This document shows positions 1-8,518 of a stretch of 12,639 nucleotides of DNA, one piece after another (positions within the stretch are counted from its first letter, which is position 1; every line of letters starts with the position of its first letter). The DNA is from an uncultured Planctomycetota bacterium (GTDB lineage Bacteria > Planctomycetota > Phycisphaerae > Sedimentisphaerales > Anaerobacaceae), in NCBI GenBank assembly GCA_903927855.1, contig CAIYOL010000195.1, positions 1 to 12,639 of the forward strand. The letters are read 5' to 3'. A model generated the notes under the pieces. It was not told the DNA's origin, ran no database searches, and saw only the letters and a list, made by a program, of their open reading frames with translations. Position numbers and translations under genes: made by a program.

Positions 1-2
1 TC

Positions 3-1304
3 CGCGAAAAAATAAAGGGCTTTCCGACCGGCCCAGGACTTTATTTTATGAAGGACCCGAAGGATAAAGTCCTTTACATCGGCAAAGCCAAAAATCTCCG
101 CTCGCGAGTGGCAAGCTATTTTCAGCAGGCCGCCGATATTGCCGCTTCGCGAGGTCCTAAAATAGCTGAAATGCTGACAAAAGTTGAAACCATCGACTTG
201 CTGGAAACCGAAACCGAAGTTACCGCAATGCTGCAGGAAGCACGGCTGATTAAGGATATACACCCCCCCTACAACACGGACCTCGTCGATGACAAAACCT
301 TCCCGTATTTGGAAATTACAATATCCGACGATTTTCCCGGTGTTTATATTACCCGCAAGCCGCGAAGCGGCAGTCGACTCTTTGGGCCTTTCGCAAGCGC
401 AAAAGACCTTCGGGCAGTCTTTGTCGAGATGCAGAAAATTTTCAAGTTCCGAAGCTGCAATCTTGACATTTGCTCTGACTACAAGAAACGTAACTTCTTT
501 CGCCCCTGCATCTTATACAGCATAAAGCAATGCACAGCACCCTGCGCAGCCAAAATCAGCAAAAGCGAATACAAAAAAACTATCAAAGACCTTGTGAAAT
601 TCTTATGTTCCAAGCGCTCGATAGTCTTACGTCAGCTTAAAAAACAAATGGCCGAAGCTGCCGCAGAGACGAACTACGAGAAAGCTGCGATGTTTCGCGA
701 CCGAATCCGGCTGATTGAGCGTCTGGACCGCCGCGGCACGCCCGATGAGGACGTCCAACCGGAAGTTTTCGCCGCCGAACCTGCCGAAGCCCTCGAAAAA
801 CTCCAGTTTTTCCTGCAATCACCCCAACCGGTAAGAATTATCGAGGGAATTGACGTTGCCAATATCGGCGGCGCAGAGGCGGTCGGCTCTTTGGTCAAAT
901 TTATTGACGGCAGGCCCTTTAAAAGCGGCTATCGGCGGTTCAAAATAAAAACCGTCAAAGGCATCAATGACTATGCAATGATTGCCGAAGTGGTCAGACG
1001 CAGATACAAATATGCCCTCCACGGCGAAGAACTCTGGCCTGATTTGATTTTGATTGATGGCGGCCTCGGACATCTTCATGCCGCCCAAACCGTCCTCAAA
1101 AAAATGCACGCACCGCCTGTAAAAATCGCAGCGATTGCTAAACGTGAAGAGGACCTCTATCTGCAAAGCAGCTCAAAACCATTGAAACTGCCCCGCCATT
1201 CGCCTGTTTTGAAACTTCTGCAATACGTCCGCGATGAAGCCCACCGCTTCGCCCAGCATTATCATCATATCCTAAGAAGAAAAAAAGTATTTAATAAGAC
1301 ATAA
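3..1304 (+). CDS. uvrC: UvrABC excinuclease subunit C, 5' end outside window, short C terminus
   Basis: UvrC makes the dual incisions in nucleotide excision repair after UvrB has bound the lesion. The reading frame is open back to the window edge and the residues before the first ATG (position 48) already match the UvrC N terminus (KIKGFPTGPGLYF), so the true start is upstream and position 48 is an internal Met. Counting from that Met: GIY-YIG nuclease about 1-85 (YIGKAKNLRSR, Glu64); Cys137, 154, 162 and 166, matching the family's Fe-S cysteine cluster; UVR helix pair about 195-230; RNase H-like 3'-incision domain about 265-405 with Asp269, Asp337 (LIDGG) and His399 (DEAHRF). The protein stops about 20 residues after DEAHRF, so the usual C-terminal tandem helix-hairpin-helix DNA-binding domain is absent. 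Length here is about 433 residues against roughly 600 in typical UvrC. No HhH-like sequence is seen downstream in another frame. It could be a short paralogue rather than the main UvrC. Confidence 0.93.
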   Translation, partial: REKIKGFPTGPGLYFMKDPKDKVLYIGKAKNLRSRVASYFQQAADIAASRGPKIAEMLTKVETIDLLETETEVTAMLQEARLIKDIHPPYNTDLVDDKTFPYLEITISDDFPGVYITRKPRSGSRLFGPFASAKDLRAVFVEMQKIFKFRSCNLDICSDYKKRNFFRPCILYSIKQCTAPCAAKISKSEYKKTIKDLVKFLCSKRSIVLRQLKKQMAEAAAETNYEKAAMFRDRIRLIERLDRRGTPDEDVQPEVFAAEPAEALEKLQFFLQSPQPVRIIEGIDVANIGGAEAVGSLVKFIDGRPFKSGYRRFKIKTVKGINDYAMIAEVVRRRYKYALHGEELWPDLILIDGGLGHLHAAQTVLKKMHAPPVKIAAIAKREEDLYLQSSSKPLKLPRHSPVLKLLQYVRDEAHRFAQHYHHILRRKKVFNKT

Positions 1305-1443
1305 CCCGCCTCGTTTTGCCGTATATAAATTTTTAATAAATTAAGGAAAAAACACATTTACAAATCTTTCTGCATCGGGTTAAAATTTAAGGGCATTCGT
1401 AAATCGCATCAATGGGCGGTGCCATCTGTATAAGGAGAATATT

Positions 1444-1941
1444 ATGACTGTCAGAACTTATACAAAGTCAATCTTGCTCGTCGGCCTCTGGACGCTTTCC
1501 ATAGGCGGATTGTTGCTGCACTTGCGCATACATCCGGTCAAAACCAACTATTCAAACCTTGTTCCAGCCGTTTCGGGCATCCTGTCCGTTTTGGTTGTGC
1601 CCCTTCTTTTCTGTTTCAGGAGGTCTATCGCTTACGGCTATGTCCTAAACGGATTTCTGGTCATTGTAGGCACTATCACTATGGCCCACTTTTCGATTGC
1701 TCATTGGCCCAATCCGGTAACGGTGCAGGCGGTCCTCCTGACCACGATGCTGTCTGATATATTAATTTTGTGGGCGAAATTCTTTGTTGGAAAAGCTCTC
1801 TTTGACCTGGAATTATTCGGCTATGACGCAGCCAAAGAGAAAAAAGGAATTACCTATCGTTATCCGAATATGGGATGGTGGCTTGTCCATCTTGCGGCCG
1901 TAAGCATTGTATATTATCTCGGCCATTTCCTGTGGAGGTAA
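1444..1941 (+). CDS. Hypothetical five-helix inner-membrane protein
   Basis: I do not recognise the family. The 165-residue product is almost entirely hydrophobic, with likely membrane segments at about 8-27, 39-58, 62-83, 93-115 and 144-164. A polar, basic stretch (FGYDAAKEKKGITYRYPNMG, about 125-144) comes before the last helix. Histidines lie in or near helices (H26, H82, H87, H149, H161), and the protein ends in YLGHFLWR. The start is supported by AGGAG at 1433-1437, 6 nt before the ATG. A 31-codon gene starts two bases after the stop and resembles the last helix of this protein, so the two are probably cotranslated. The 139 bases between uvrC and this gene are AT-rich; I see no convincing promoter or terminator there. 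Metal or haem binding is possible given the histidines, but this is speculation. Confidence 0.85.
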   Translation: MTVRTYTKSILLVGLWTLSIGGLLLHLRIHPVKTNYSNLVPAVSGILSVLVVPLLFCFRRSIAYGYVLNGFLVIVGTITMAHFSIAHWPNPVTVQAVLLTTMLSDILILWAKFFVGKALFDLELFGYDAAKEKKGITYRYPNMGWWLVHLAAVSIVYYLGHFLWR

Positions 1942-1943
1942 AT

Positions 1944-2039
1944 ATGAATCAGTTCAAACTATTTACATTGAATTGGTGGATACTTCACATCCTGGCGATA
2001 ATATTTTTCTTTTACCTCGGCCATATGGTTCGTTTTTGA
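1944..2039 (+). CDS. Small single-helix membrane protein, paralogous to the last helix of the upstream gene
   Basis: This is a 31-codon frame, ATG to TGA, with GGAGG at 1934-1938 (5 nt before the ATG) inside the end of the preceding gene. The product begins MNQFKLFTLNWWILH and is one hydrophobic helix ending YLGHMVRF. Aligned with residues 145-161 of the upstream protein it shares WW, H, A and YLGH at the same spacing (8 identities in 17 positions). A good ribosome site, 2-nt spacing to the upstream stop and this similarity argue for a real small gene, either a subunit of a complex with the larger protein or a duplicated helix. The next gene converges from the other strand 40 nt away. Confidence 0.7.
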   Translation: MNQFKLFTLNWWILHILAIIFFFYLGHMVRF

Positions 2040-2079
2040 TTTGCTTGTCTCCGGCAAGAATAAAAATACCCAGTGATTC

Positions 2080-3009
2080 TTAACGGATAAACCAGGAACC
2101 GATTCGCAGCAAAAGTTTTTTGCCAAACCCCTCAATTGCATACGAAGTCAATTTCATCATCTCCCGCACAATCTGCGAAATATCCTTCTCGTCTCCTGCA
2201 AAATGTAGTGTATTGGAAACGTTTTTCTCCTCATCGAATTGATAATCATATCCTCTTATTATCGTAACAGGAATGCCAGAATCGGTCTGGCCGAACAACA
2301 ATGCTGAAGCAGCCGTCATCTCGTAACCGACCAAATCAAGCCCGCCGAATTTCGGTTTGCCGAACTTGTCTTTTTCGCCGAACATTATCGAACACGGATT
2401 TATTCCCGACGAGCCAACCGCAGTATCAATCGTCCCGTAGGGAATTATCTCGGTATCAGCAAGGATTACCGCGATATTTTTATCGGTAAGTTCTCTGATT
2501 TCAGCCCTGATTTTCGCTGCCTCAGCGTCAGGGTCTTCGGGAAATAAACTTACAACTCCTACCGGATGATTTGAGCCGTCGATACCCGCATCACAGGTAT
2601 GAATACTGCCGGTTTTGCTGCGCGTTATAAAAAGGCATTTTTCAGCGTCGCACAGTCTCTGGCTGCTCTCGGCATCCGCAGAGCCACTGACTACGTATTT
2701 GGTTATCGCTCCCCCCAAGGGTACTACAGCAATAATCTTATGGCCCGCATCGAGAATCATCTGAACCCATATTGGGTCTTTCTTGGTTTTCTTTGAAATT
2801 TTAAGTGCCTTTTTGCTTACCTTGACATCCGCTTTATTCCTTATCAGGCCCAGCGCCTTTGAGACGATTTTGCTCGTCAGTACGAATACGTCCTTTTCGT
2901 TTATGCCGACATTTTCACTTCTGGCGCAATCACAGATGATTTTAGCAAGACTATCGCCCGCTTTTATCTCCGGTATGGTCTGCAAACCAAAAATCTCTAT
3001 CTTTTTCAT
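2080..3009 (-). CDS. CofE-like protein (coenzyme F420-0:L-glutamate ligase family)
   Basis: CofE adds L-glutamate to coenzyme F420-0 using GTP. The 309-residue product shows the family order: TSKIVSKALG (about 45-54), a KDP..V..IL segment (about 77-88), AGIDGSN (141-147), FPEDPD (156-161) for the canonical LPEDPD, and a C-terminal IPVTIIRG (about 246-253). The usual DTFGR...R loop after the second acidic ligand reads ADTEIIPYGTIDTAVGSSGI here (184-203), so the Gly-Arg and following Arg are missing. The substrate may therefore differ from F420-0. It starts 10 nt after the ribD stop. An AAAGGAG lies within the end of ribD about 15 nt before the ATG, and an alternative weak GAG is nearer. It is the last gene of the ligA-MTase-ribD run. 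Its presence beside ribD is suggestive because RibD and F420 chromophore synthesis share an intermediate. No other F420 genes are in view. Confidence 0.8.
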   Translation of the reverse strand: MKKIEIFGLQTIPEIKAGDSLAKIICDCARSENVGINEKDVFVLTSKIVSKALGLIRNKADVKVSKKALKISKKTKKDPIWVQMILDAGHKIIAVVPLGGAITKYVVSGSADAESSQRLCDAEKCLFITRSKTGSIHTCDAGIDGSNHPVGVVSLFPEDPDAEAAKIRAEIRELTDKNIAVILADTEIIPYGTIDTAVGSSGINPCSIMFGEKDKFGKPKFGGLDLVGYEMTAASALLFGQTDSGIPVTIIRGYDYQFDEEKNVSNTLHFAGDEKDISQIVREMMKLTSYAIEGFGKKLLLRIGSWFIR

Positions 3010-3019
3010 ATAATCTCGT

Positions 3020-4096
3020 TTAAACTCCTTTTAAACGAATGTCTTTGCCGAACAATTTTTTATCGTCGTAATTTCTTCTGAGACGATTATAGGTTTTTTT
3101 CATTATTTGTGAAGCTTTTACCTTCCCGTTTTCAGCGATGGTTTCGTTCGAGGTATAAACAACAATTTCATCTGCCAGTTTCTGTTTCAGAAACGAGGTT
3201 ATGACTTCTCTCCCGCCTTCAACGAGGATTTGCTGAATATTCCTTTTAGAAAGTTCCATGAGAACAACTTCTATATTGCATTTTCCTCCGACAGTTTTAG
3301 TTCTTATGATTTCCACTCCTTTTTTTCTCAGTTGAGGTGTTTTTTTATTGTTTTTATTCGTTGCGAATACAATTACAGGTGTTTTTTGGGTTGTTTTGAT
3401 TAATTTACAATCGATTGGAATTCTTAATTTACTGTCGAGGACAACTCTAACCGGTTGTCTTTCAATATTCGGTCTTACCGTAAGCAGTGGGTCATCTTCT
3501 AAAATGGTATTTATACCGACCAGGATTGCCTGAACTTTTCTTCGCAGTTTATGTGCATCGTTTCTGCTTTTTGCGCCGGTTATCCATCGTTTTTTGTCGG
3601 CCCGGGCGAGAAAGCCGTCTTTACTTTGTGCCCATTTAATGATTACCCAGGGTCTTTTTGTTCTGGCGAATTTAAAAAATGGCGCATTTAATTCTTCAGC
3701 TTCCTTTTTACAGATTCCGGTTTTAATCTCAATCCCTGCTTTTTTAAGGATTCTAAAACCCTTGCCGTTGACTTTTTTTGTAGGGTCTTTTGTTGCTGCT
3801 ATGATTTTTTTTATACCCGCTTTTATAATAGCTTTTGTACAGGGAGGCGTTTTACCATAATGGCAGCAGGGTTCAAGCGTTACATACATCGTCGCACCAG
3901 CAGGTGACCGTTTGCAGTTTTTCAGTGCGTTAATCTCCGCGTGTGGGCCACCGAATTTTCTGTGCCATCCCCTGCCGATAACCTGACCGCCCTTTACGAT
4001 GACTGCCCCGACAGCGGGGTTCGGCTCAACTGAGCCAATGCCTCGCTGCGCAAGCTTCAGGGCCATCCGCATATATTTCTCGTCTTTGTTAATCAT
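3020..4096 (-). CDS. ribD: Bifunctional riboflavin biosynthesis deaminase/reductase RibD
   Basis: RibD deaminates 2,5-diamino-6-ribosylamino-pyrimidinone 5'-phosphate and then reduces the ribosyl side chain with NADPH, yielding 5-amino-6-(5-phosphoribitylamino)uracil for riboflavin. The 358-residue product has a zinc cytidine-deaminase-type domain (about 1-145) with PHAEIN (His52, Glu54) and EPCCHYGKTPPC (Cys77, Cys86). A reductase domain (about 148-358) follows with KWAQSKDGFLA, WITGAKSRNDAHKLR, ILVGINTILEDDPLLTVR and ILVEGGREV. The frame is open 40 codons further upstream, but that extension overlaps the methyltransferase gene and has no RibD-like sequence. The ATG at 4096, two bases after the methyltransferase stop, is therefore the start. 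No strong Shine-Dalgarno precedes it, so translation is probably coupled. Length is normal for the family. Confidence 0.95.
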   Translation of the reverse strand: MINKDEKYMRMALKLAQRGIGSVEPNPAVGAVIVKGGQVIGRGWHRKFGGPHAEINALKNCKRSPAGATMYVTLEPCCHYGKTPPCTKAIIKAGIKKIIAATKDPTKKVNGKGFRILKKAGIEIKTGICKKEAEELNAPFFKFARTKRPWVIIKWAQSKDGFLARADKKRWITGAKSRNDAHKLRRKVQAILVGINTILEDDPLLTVRPNIERQPVRVVLDSKLRIPIDCKLIKTTQKTPVIVFATNKNNKKTPQLRKKGVEIIRTKTVGGKCNIEVVLMELSKRNIQQILVEGGREVITSFLKQKLADEIVVYTSNETIAENGKVKASQIMKKTYNRLRRNYDDKKLFGKDIRLKGV

Positions 4097-4098
4097 CT

Positions 4099-4845
4099 TC
4101 ACGCCAGTGCTGCTACCGAAAGGTCGCCGCAGGGCTCTTGTTTGGTAGGTTCGCAGTATCGGAACATCAGAATTTTGAAACCTGCATTGCGGATTTCGGA
4201 CAAAATACTTTTCCAATGTGGAACTTTGCGTGTTGGCAAATAAGCCCGGCCATTAATCGTAACATAATCCTCAAATTTGCTGGCTTTATCCCACGGAATA
4301 TAATGAGTATGGTTTATGAACTTCCAGTTCTCGCGCCCCACCGATAATAACTTTCTATTAACCGGACTGCACATAGTCATTACGATAAAAAGACCACCTT
4401 TTTTCAACAGTTTTAAGCTGTTTTTCAGAAACTTTTTTCTGTCGTCGGCGCCGGCAATGCAATGCAGACATTTCCCGTCTATCGCCAAATCGAACTTTCC
4501 GATTCTTTCAACATTGACACGGCATAAATCGGCCCGCTTAAATTTAACATCCAAGCCCTTTGATTGATCTTTTGCCATAGCAATAGCCGTTTTGCAGACA
4601 TCGATACCCAATCCGCTAAAATCTCTTTTGCAAATCCATCTCAAAATAGGCCCGGTCCCGCAGCCAAGTTCGACTACCCTGCCGCCTTTGGGCGCCCACG
4701 GCTGAGCAAGGGTGTCTGACAAAAATCGTTTTGTTTCCGCAAGAATTTCCGGATATTTTACGCGTGAATATTCGTTCCAGGAGCGAATACCTTTTTCTTT
4801 CATCCTTTTATAAAAAATTTCATGCCCTTCGTATGTCTTTATCAT
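4099..4845 (-). CDS. Class I SAM-dependent methyltransferase, substrate unknown
   Basis: The 248-residue protein is a Rossmann-fold methyltransferase of the Methyltransf_11/25 kind. Motif I is VVELGCGTG (about 57-65 from the ATG), followed by an acidic residue at the end of strand 2 (GLGID), the FDLAIDGKCLHC segment, and LKKGGLFIV, the usual post-motif. It shows no membrane segment or extra catalytic domain. The acceptor cannot be deduced. I chose the ATG at 4845; an in-frame TTG at 4863 would add six residues (LQVGRK) but has no ribosome site. It lies 40 nt after the ligA stop and 2 nt before the ribD start, so it belongs to the same minus-strand transcript. An N-terminal part (TYEGHEIFYKRMKEKGIRSW) precedes the core and may help recognise the substrate. 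Confidence 0.85.
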   Translation of the reverse strand: MIKTYEGHEIFYKRMKEKGIRSWNEYSRVKYPEILAETKRFLSDTLAQPWAPKGGRVVELGCGTGPILRWICKRDFSGLGIDVCKTAIAMAKDQSKGLDVKFKRADLCRVNVERIGKFDLAIDGKCLHCIAGADDRKKFLKNSLKLLKKGGLFIVMTMCSPVNRKLLSVGRENWKFINHTHYIPWDKASKFEDYVTINGRAYLPTRKVPHWKSILSEIRNAGFKILMFRYCEPTKQEPCGDLSVAALA

Positions 4846-4885
4846 TTTTCTACCAACCTGCAACCAAACAGGTTTTAATTCAATT

Positions 4886-6956
<2,071 letters not shown>

Positions 6957-6961
6957 TCTTA

Positions 6962-7882
6962 TTACTTCTTCGGGAGATATTTGCTTCGCAGGTTGTTCTC
7001 AACTCCCCAAATAAGTTCCGTTCGCTTCTGGTCAGGGAGTATCTTGAGCATTTCCTGTGCGATGGCAGGCGCATCATCCTGTGTCTTGCCGGCACATAAT
7101 ACCTTGGCTTGCTTGTCGAACTCCGTCAGGTATACTTCCAAATCTTTGATGTCCGCCGTGGTCGATACAGGACCGTGCCCCGGCACAATAATCTTCGCAG
7201 GTGTGCTCTCCAGTTTTGCAAGGGTTTTCAGCCAGCCCTGAACGTCAGCCTCATTCATGGACGGATGATACCTCGTAAAAAGGATATCGCCGGTGAACAA
7301 AACTCCGTCCTGCTCAACAAGGACCACAATGCTGTCGTTGGTATGCGTATGACCGAGATATGATAAACTGACGGTAACGTCGCCGAGGTCCACAAGCATC
7401 GCATCTTTAAAAGTAATTGTAGGCGGACTTAACGTGGTCCCATTAAGGTCCTCCGCCGTCATACCGTAATATTCCGGATGCGACATACCCTCTTTATAGC
7501 GGGAGGCCAATTTGATCCAGTTTTCGTGGCCTATGACCACCGCGCCGAGCTTCACAAACTCGCAGTTGCCCCATGAATGGTCCAGATGGTAATGCGTATT
7601 AACAACGTATTTGATTGGCTTATCGGTTATCTTTTTAATATCAGCAATAAACTCCCGCGCCTTTTTTGCGGATATGCGCGTATCAACAACAAGGACAGCA
7701 TCATTACCGACAACAATGCCGGTATTTACGCCGAAGCTGTTGCCTGCCGGCGATGCGTTCTTGAAATCCACCGCCGCATAAACGTGTTCGGATAGTTTTG
7801 TAAGCCCTGCTGTTTCCTCCGCTGAAACAAGCCCCGGCGCAAACAAACACGCCGACAGCAGCACAAACTGTACTTTATTAAT
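6962..7882 (-). CDS. Exported metallo-beta-lactamase-fold hydrolase
   Basis: This is a zinc hydrolase of the MBL superfamily. With the ATT start it has 306 residues: signal peptide MNKVQFVLLSACLFAPGLVSA, then a mature domain. Metal ligands are visible as HYHLDH (His97, His99, Asp101, His102), GHTHTND (His178), GDILF (Asp199) and GHGPVS (His236). The layout resembles periplasmic MBL hydrolases of the SoxH or quinoprotein-relay type more than a proven antibiotic-resistance enzyme; the substrate is unknown. LSAC could also serve as a lipobox, but the residues after the Cys stay hydrophobic and VSA-EE suits signal peptidase I. The usual start codon candidate is GTG at 7864, but it would remove the charged n-region and lies far from any ribosome site. 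ATT at 7882 follows AGGAG by 7 nt. No in-frame ATG exists upstream. The gene lies between two direct repeats, and its likely promoter is in the distal repeat. Confidence 0.88.
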   Translation of the reverse strand: MNKVQFVLLSACLFAPGLVSAEETAGLTKLSEHVYAAVDFKNASPAGNSFGVNTGIVVGNDAVLVVDTRISAKKAREFIADIKKITDKPIKYVVNTHYHLDHSWGNCEFVKLGAVVIGHENWIKLASRYKEGMSHPEYYGMTAEDLNGTTLSPPTITFKDAMLVDLGDVTVSLSYLGHTHTNDSIVVLVEQDGVLFTGDILFTRYHPSMNEADVQGWLKTLAKLESTPAKIIVPGHGPVSTTADIKDLEVYLTEFDKQAKVLCAGKTQDDAPAIAQEMLKILPDQKRTELIWGVENNLRSKYLPKK

Positions 7883-7889
7883 GGCCTTT

Positions 7890-7894
7890 CTCCT
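7890..7894 (-). promoter_or_regulatory. Shine-Dalgarno that points to an ATT start codon
   Basis: AGGAG on the minus strand is followed by a 7-nt spacer and ATT AAT AAA, which begins the basic n-region of a signal peptide. The next possible start, GTG at 7864, is 25 nt away from this site. The spacing therefore favours initiation at ATT (7882), a rare codon best known from infC. Confidence 0.6.
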
Positions 7895-7922
7895 AATTTC
7901 CCATTTAAATATAATTTCTTGT

Positions 7923-7979
7923 TTAAGAGGTAATCGTGCCCACTAACTGCTCGATTTGCTTTTTTACCTCTTTAGCCAT
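7923..7979 (-). pseudogene. Truncated ligA start (18 codons) in the duplicated segment
   Basis: The frame reads [18 protein letters not shown] then TAA. The first eight residues equal the start of LigA (MAKEVKKQ) and the next few are related (IEQL against VERL). It then loses register: a segment corresponding to 23 nt in ligA is only 10 nt here, although a ten-base match around the HDY codons (7931-7940) remains. It lies between a copy of the ligA promoter and the hydrolase gene, so it may be translated as a short leader peptide. The alternative is that it is simply debris. Confidence 0.7.
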
Positions 7980-8052
7980 AACAGCTTAATTTATATGCTG
8001 TTTTAGCTCCTTTTGCAAGGGTCTTACTATCCGAAGACCGAAGCAAATCGTC
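7951..8052. repeat. Direct repeat copy B (duplicated ligA 5' end and promoter)
   Basis: It matches copy A (6855-6956) over 102 bp with 7 substitutions and no gaps. It lies upstream of the hydrolase gene in that gene's direction. Homology stops abruptly at 8052, next to the forward promoter and inverted repeat that precede the tRNA gene. Confidence 0.9.
7990..8018 (-). promoter_or_regulatory. Duplicated ligA promoter, likely driving the hydrolase gene
   Basis: TTGCAA (8013-8018) and TATAAA (7990-7995), 17 nt apart, are the counterpart of the ligA promoter. It faces the hydrolase gene, whose start is about 108 nt downstream, and I see no better promoter between them. Function is inferred from conserved boxes in an otherwise drifting repeat. 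Confidence 0.55.
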
Positions 8053-8061
8053 AAAATGGTG

Positions 8062-8091
8062 TTTGACAAAGCTGTCAAATTTTTAGATAAT
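8062..8091 (+). promoter_or_regulatory. Forward promoter with a perfect inverted repeat over its -35 box
   Basis: TTGACA (8063-8068) and GATAAT (8086-8091) are 17 nt apart and point towards tRNA-Asn, with a predicted start near 8098. The -35 box is one arm of TTTGACA-aagc-TGTCAAA (8062-8079), a perfect 7-bp inverted repeat with a 4-nt centre. This could be an operator, or a chance consequence of the consensus box. Confidence 0.55.
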
Positions 8092-8112
8092 ACTCTAAAA
8101 TCTATACTAAAG

Positions 8113-8127
8113 CGGCTCTTTGAGCCG
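8113..8127 (+). other. Small hairpin in the tRNA leader
   Basis: CGGCTC, TTT, GAGCCG forms a 6-bp stem with a 3-nt loop between the predicted transcription start and the tRNA. No T-run follows, so it is not a classic terminator; it might be a processing signal or be meaningless. Confidence 0.35.
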
Positions 8128-8151
8128 AAGTACCGATTTGTAGCTTGCTAT

Positions 8152-8224
8152 TCCCCGATAGCTCAATTGGTAGAGCGAGCGGCTGTTAACCGCTAGGTCG
8201 TAGGTTCGAGCCCTACTCGGGGAG
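8152..8224 (+). tRNA. tRNA-Asn (anticodon GTT)
   Basis: The 73-nt sequence folds into a full cloverleaf: acceptor TCCCCGA paired with TCGGGGA and discriminator G; D arm GCTC/GAGC; anticodon stem AGCGG/CCGCT with loop CTGTTAA, anticodon GTT at 8185-8187; T arm GTAGG-TTCGAGC-CCTAC. The 3' CCA is not encoded and must be added enzymatically. It is alone, behind the promoter at 8063-8091. Confidence 0.97.
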
Positions 8225-8518
8225 TTCTTTCCCAGCAAAAGACAAAACCTGCTGGCCATCCTAATTTCAAGCCACCTCTTTCTTTGGCCGATAATATAAA
8301 AAACGGCCATAACTACTGGACAAACAAACGATTATACTATAGACTGTGGAGTTTACAAAATTTGCCTGAGCTTGTAGCTCTTCACAAAAGATGGTTTTTT
8401 AATAGTTTTGTCGCTAAATGCAAAATATTAAGGGAACAGAAAGCCGATTTCGCGCATCCTAATAAGATTGTAGCGAAATATCGACAGATCGTTCAATTAT
8501 TAGGTTTCAGTTAATAGT
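8225..8518. other. Intergenic stretch between tRNA-Asn and the kinase gene
   Basis: These 294 bases hold no convincing gene. A 76-codon plus-strand frame (8284-8514, TTG start) has no ribosome site or recognisable domain, although it runs right up to the kinase gene. Two weak inverted repeats are present: CCAGCA/TGCTGG (8232-8255) and TGGCCG/CGGCCA (8285-8309). Neither has a T-run. A TATACT at 8333-8338 could be a -10 box but lacks a good -35. The kinase promoter was not identified. Confidence 0.5.

Noticed and set aside
2040..2079. Bidirectional terminator between the convergent genes
   Set aside because: Only a 4-bp CTTG/CAAG pairing is visible, without a clear T-run.
4097..4216. 40-residue N-terminal extension of RibD
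   Set aside because: It overlaps the methyltransferase coding sequence in another frame and has no RibD similarity; the ATG at 4096 gives a normal-length protein.
6962..7882. Antibiotic-resistance metallo-beta-lactamase
   Set aside because: The HxHxDH fold motif is shared by many hydrolases and no class-specific beta-lactamase features were identified, so a resistance call is not justified.
8107..8310. Minus-strand 67-codon frame over the tRNA
   Set aside because: It is the antisense of tRNA-Asn; its SRARTYDLAVNSRSLYQLSYRG-type translation is the familiar spurious product of antisense tRNA sequence.
8284..8514. Plus-strand 76-codon frame just before the kinase
   Set aside because: TTG start, no ribosome site and no recognisable family; kept only as a note in the intergenic entry.
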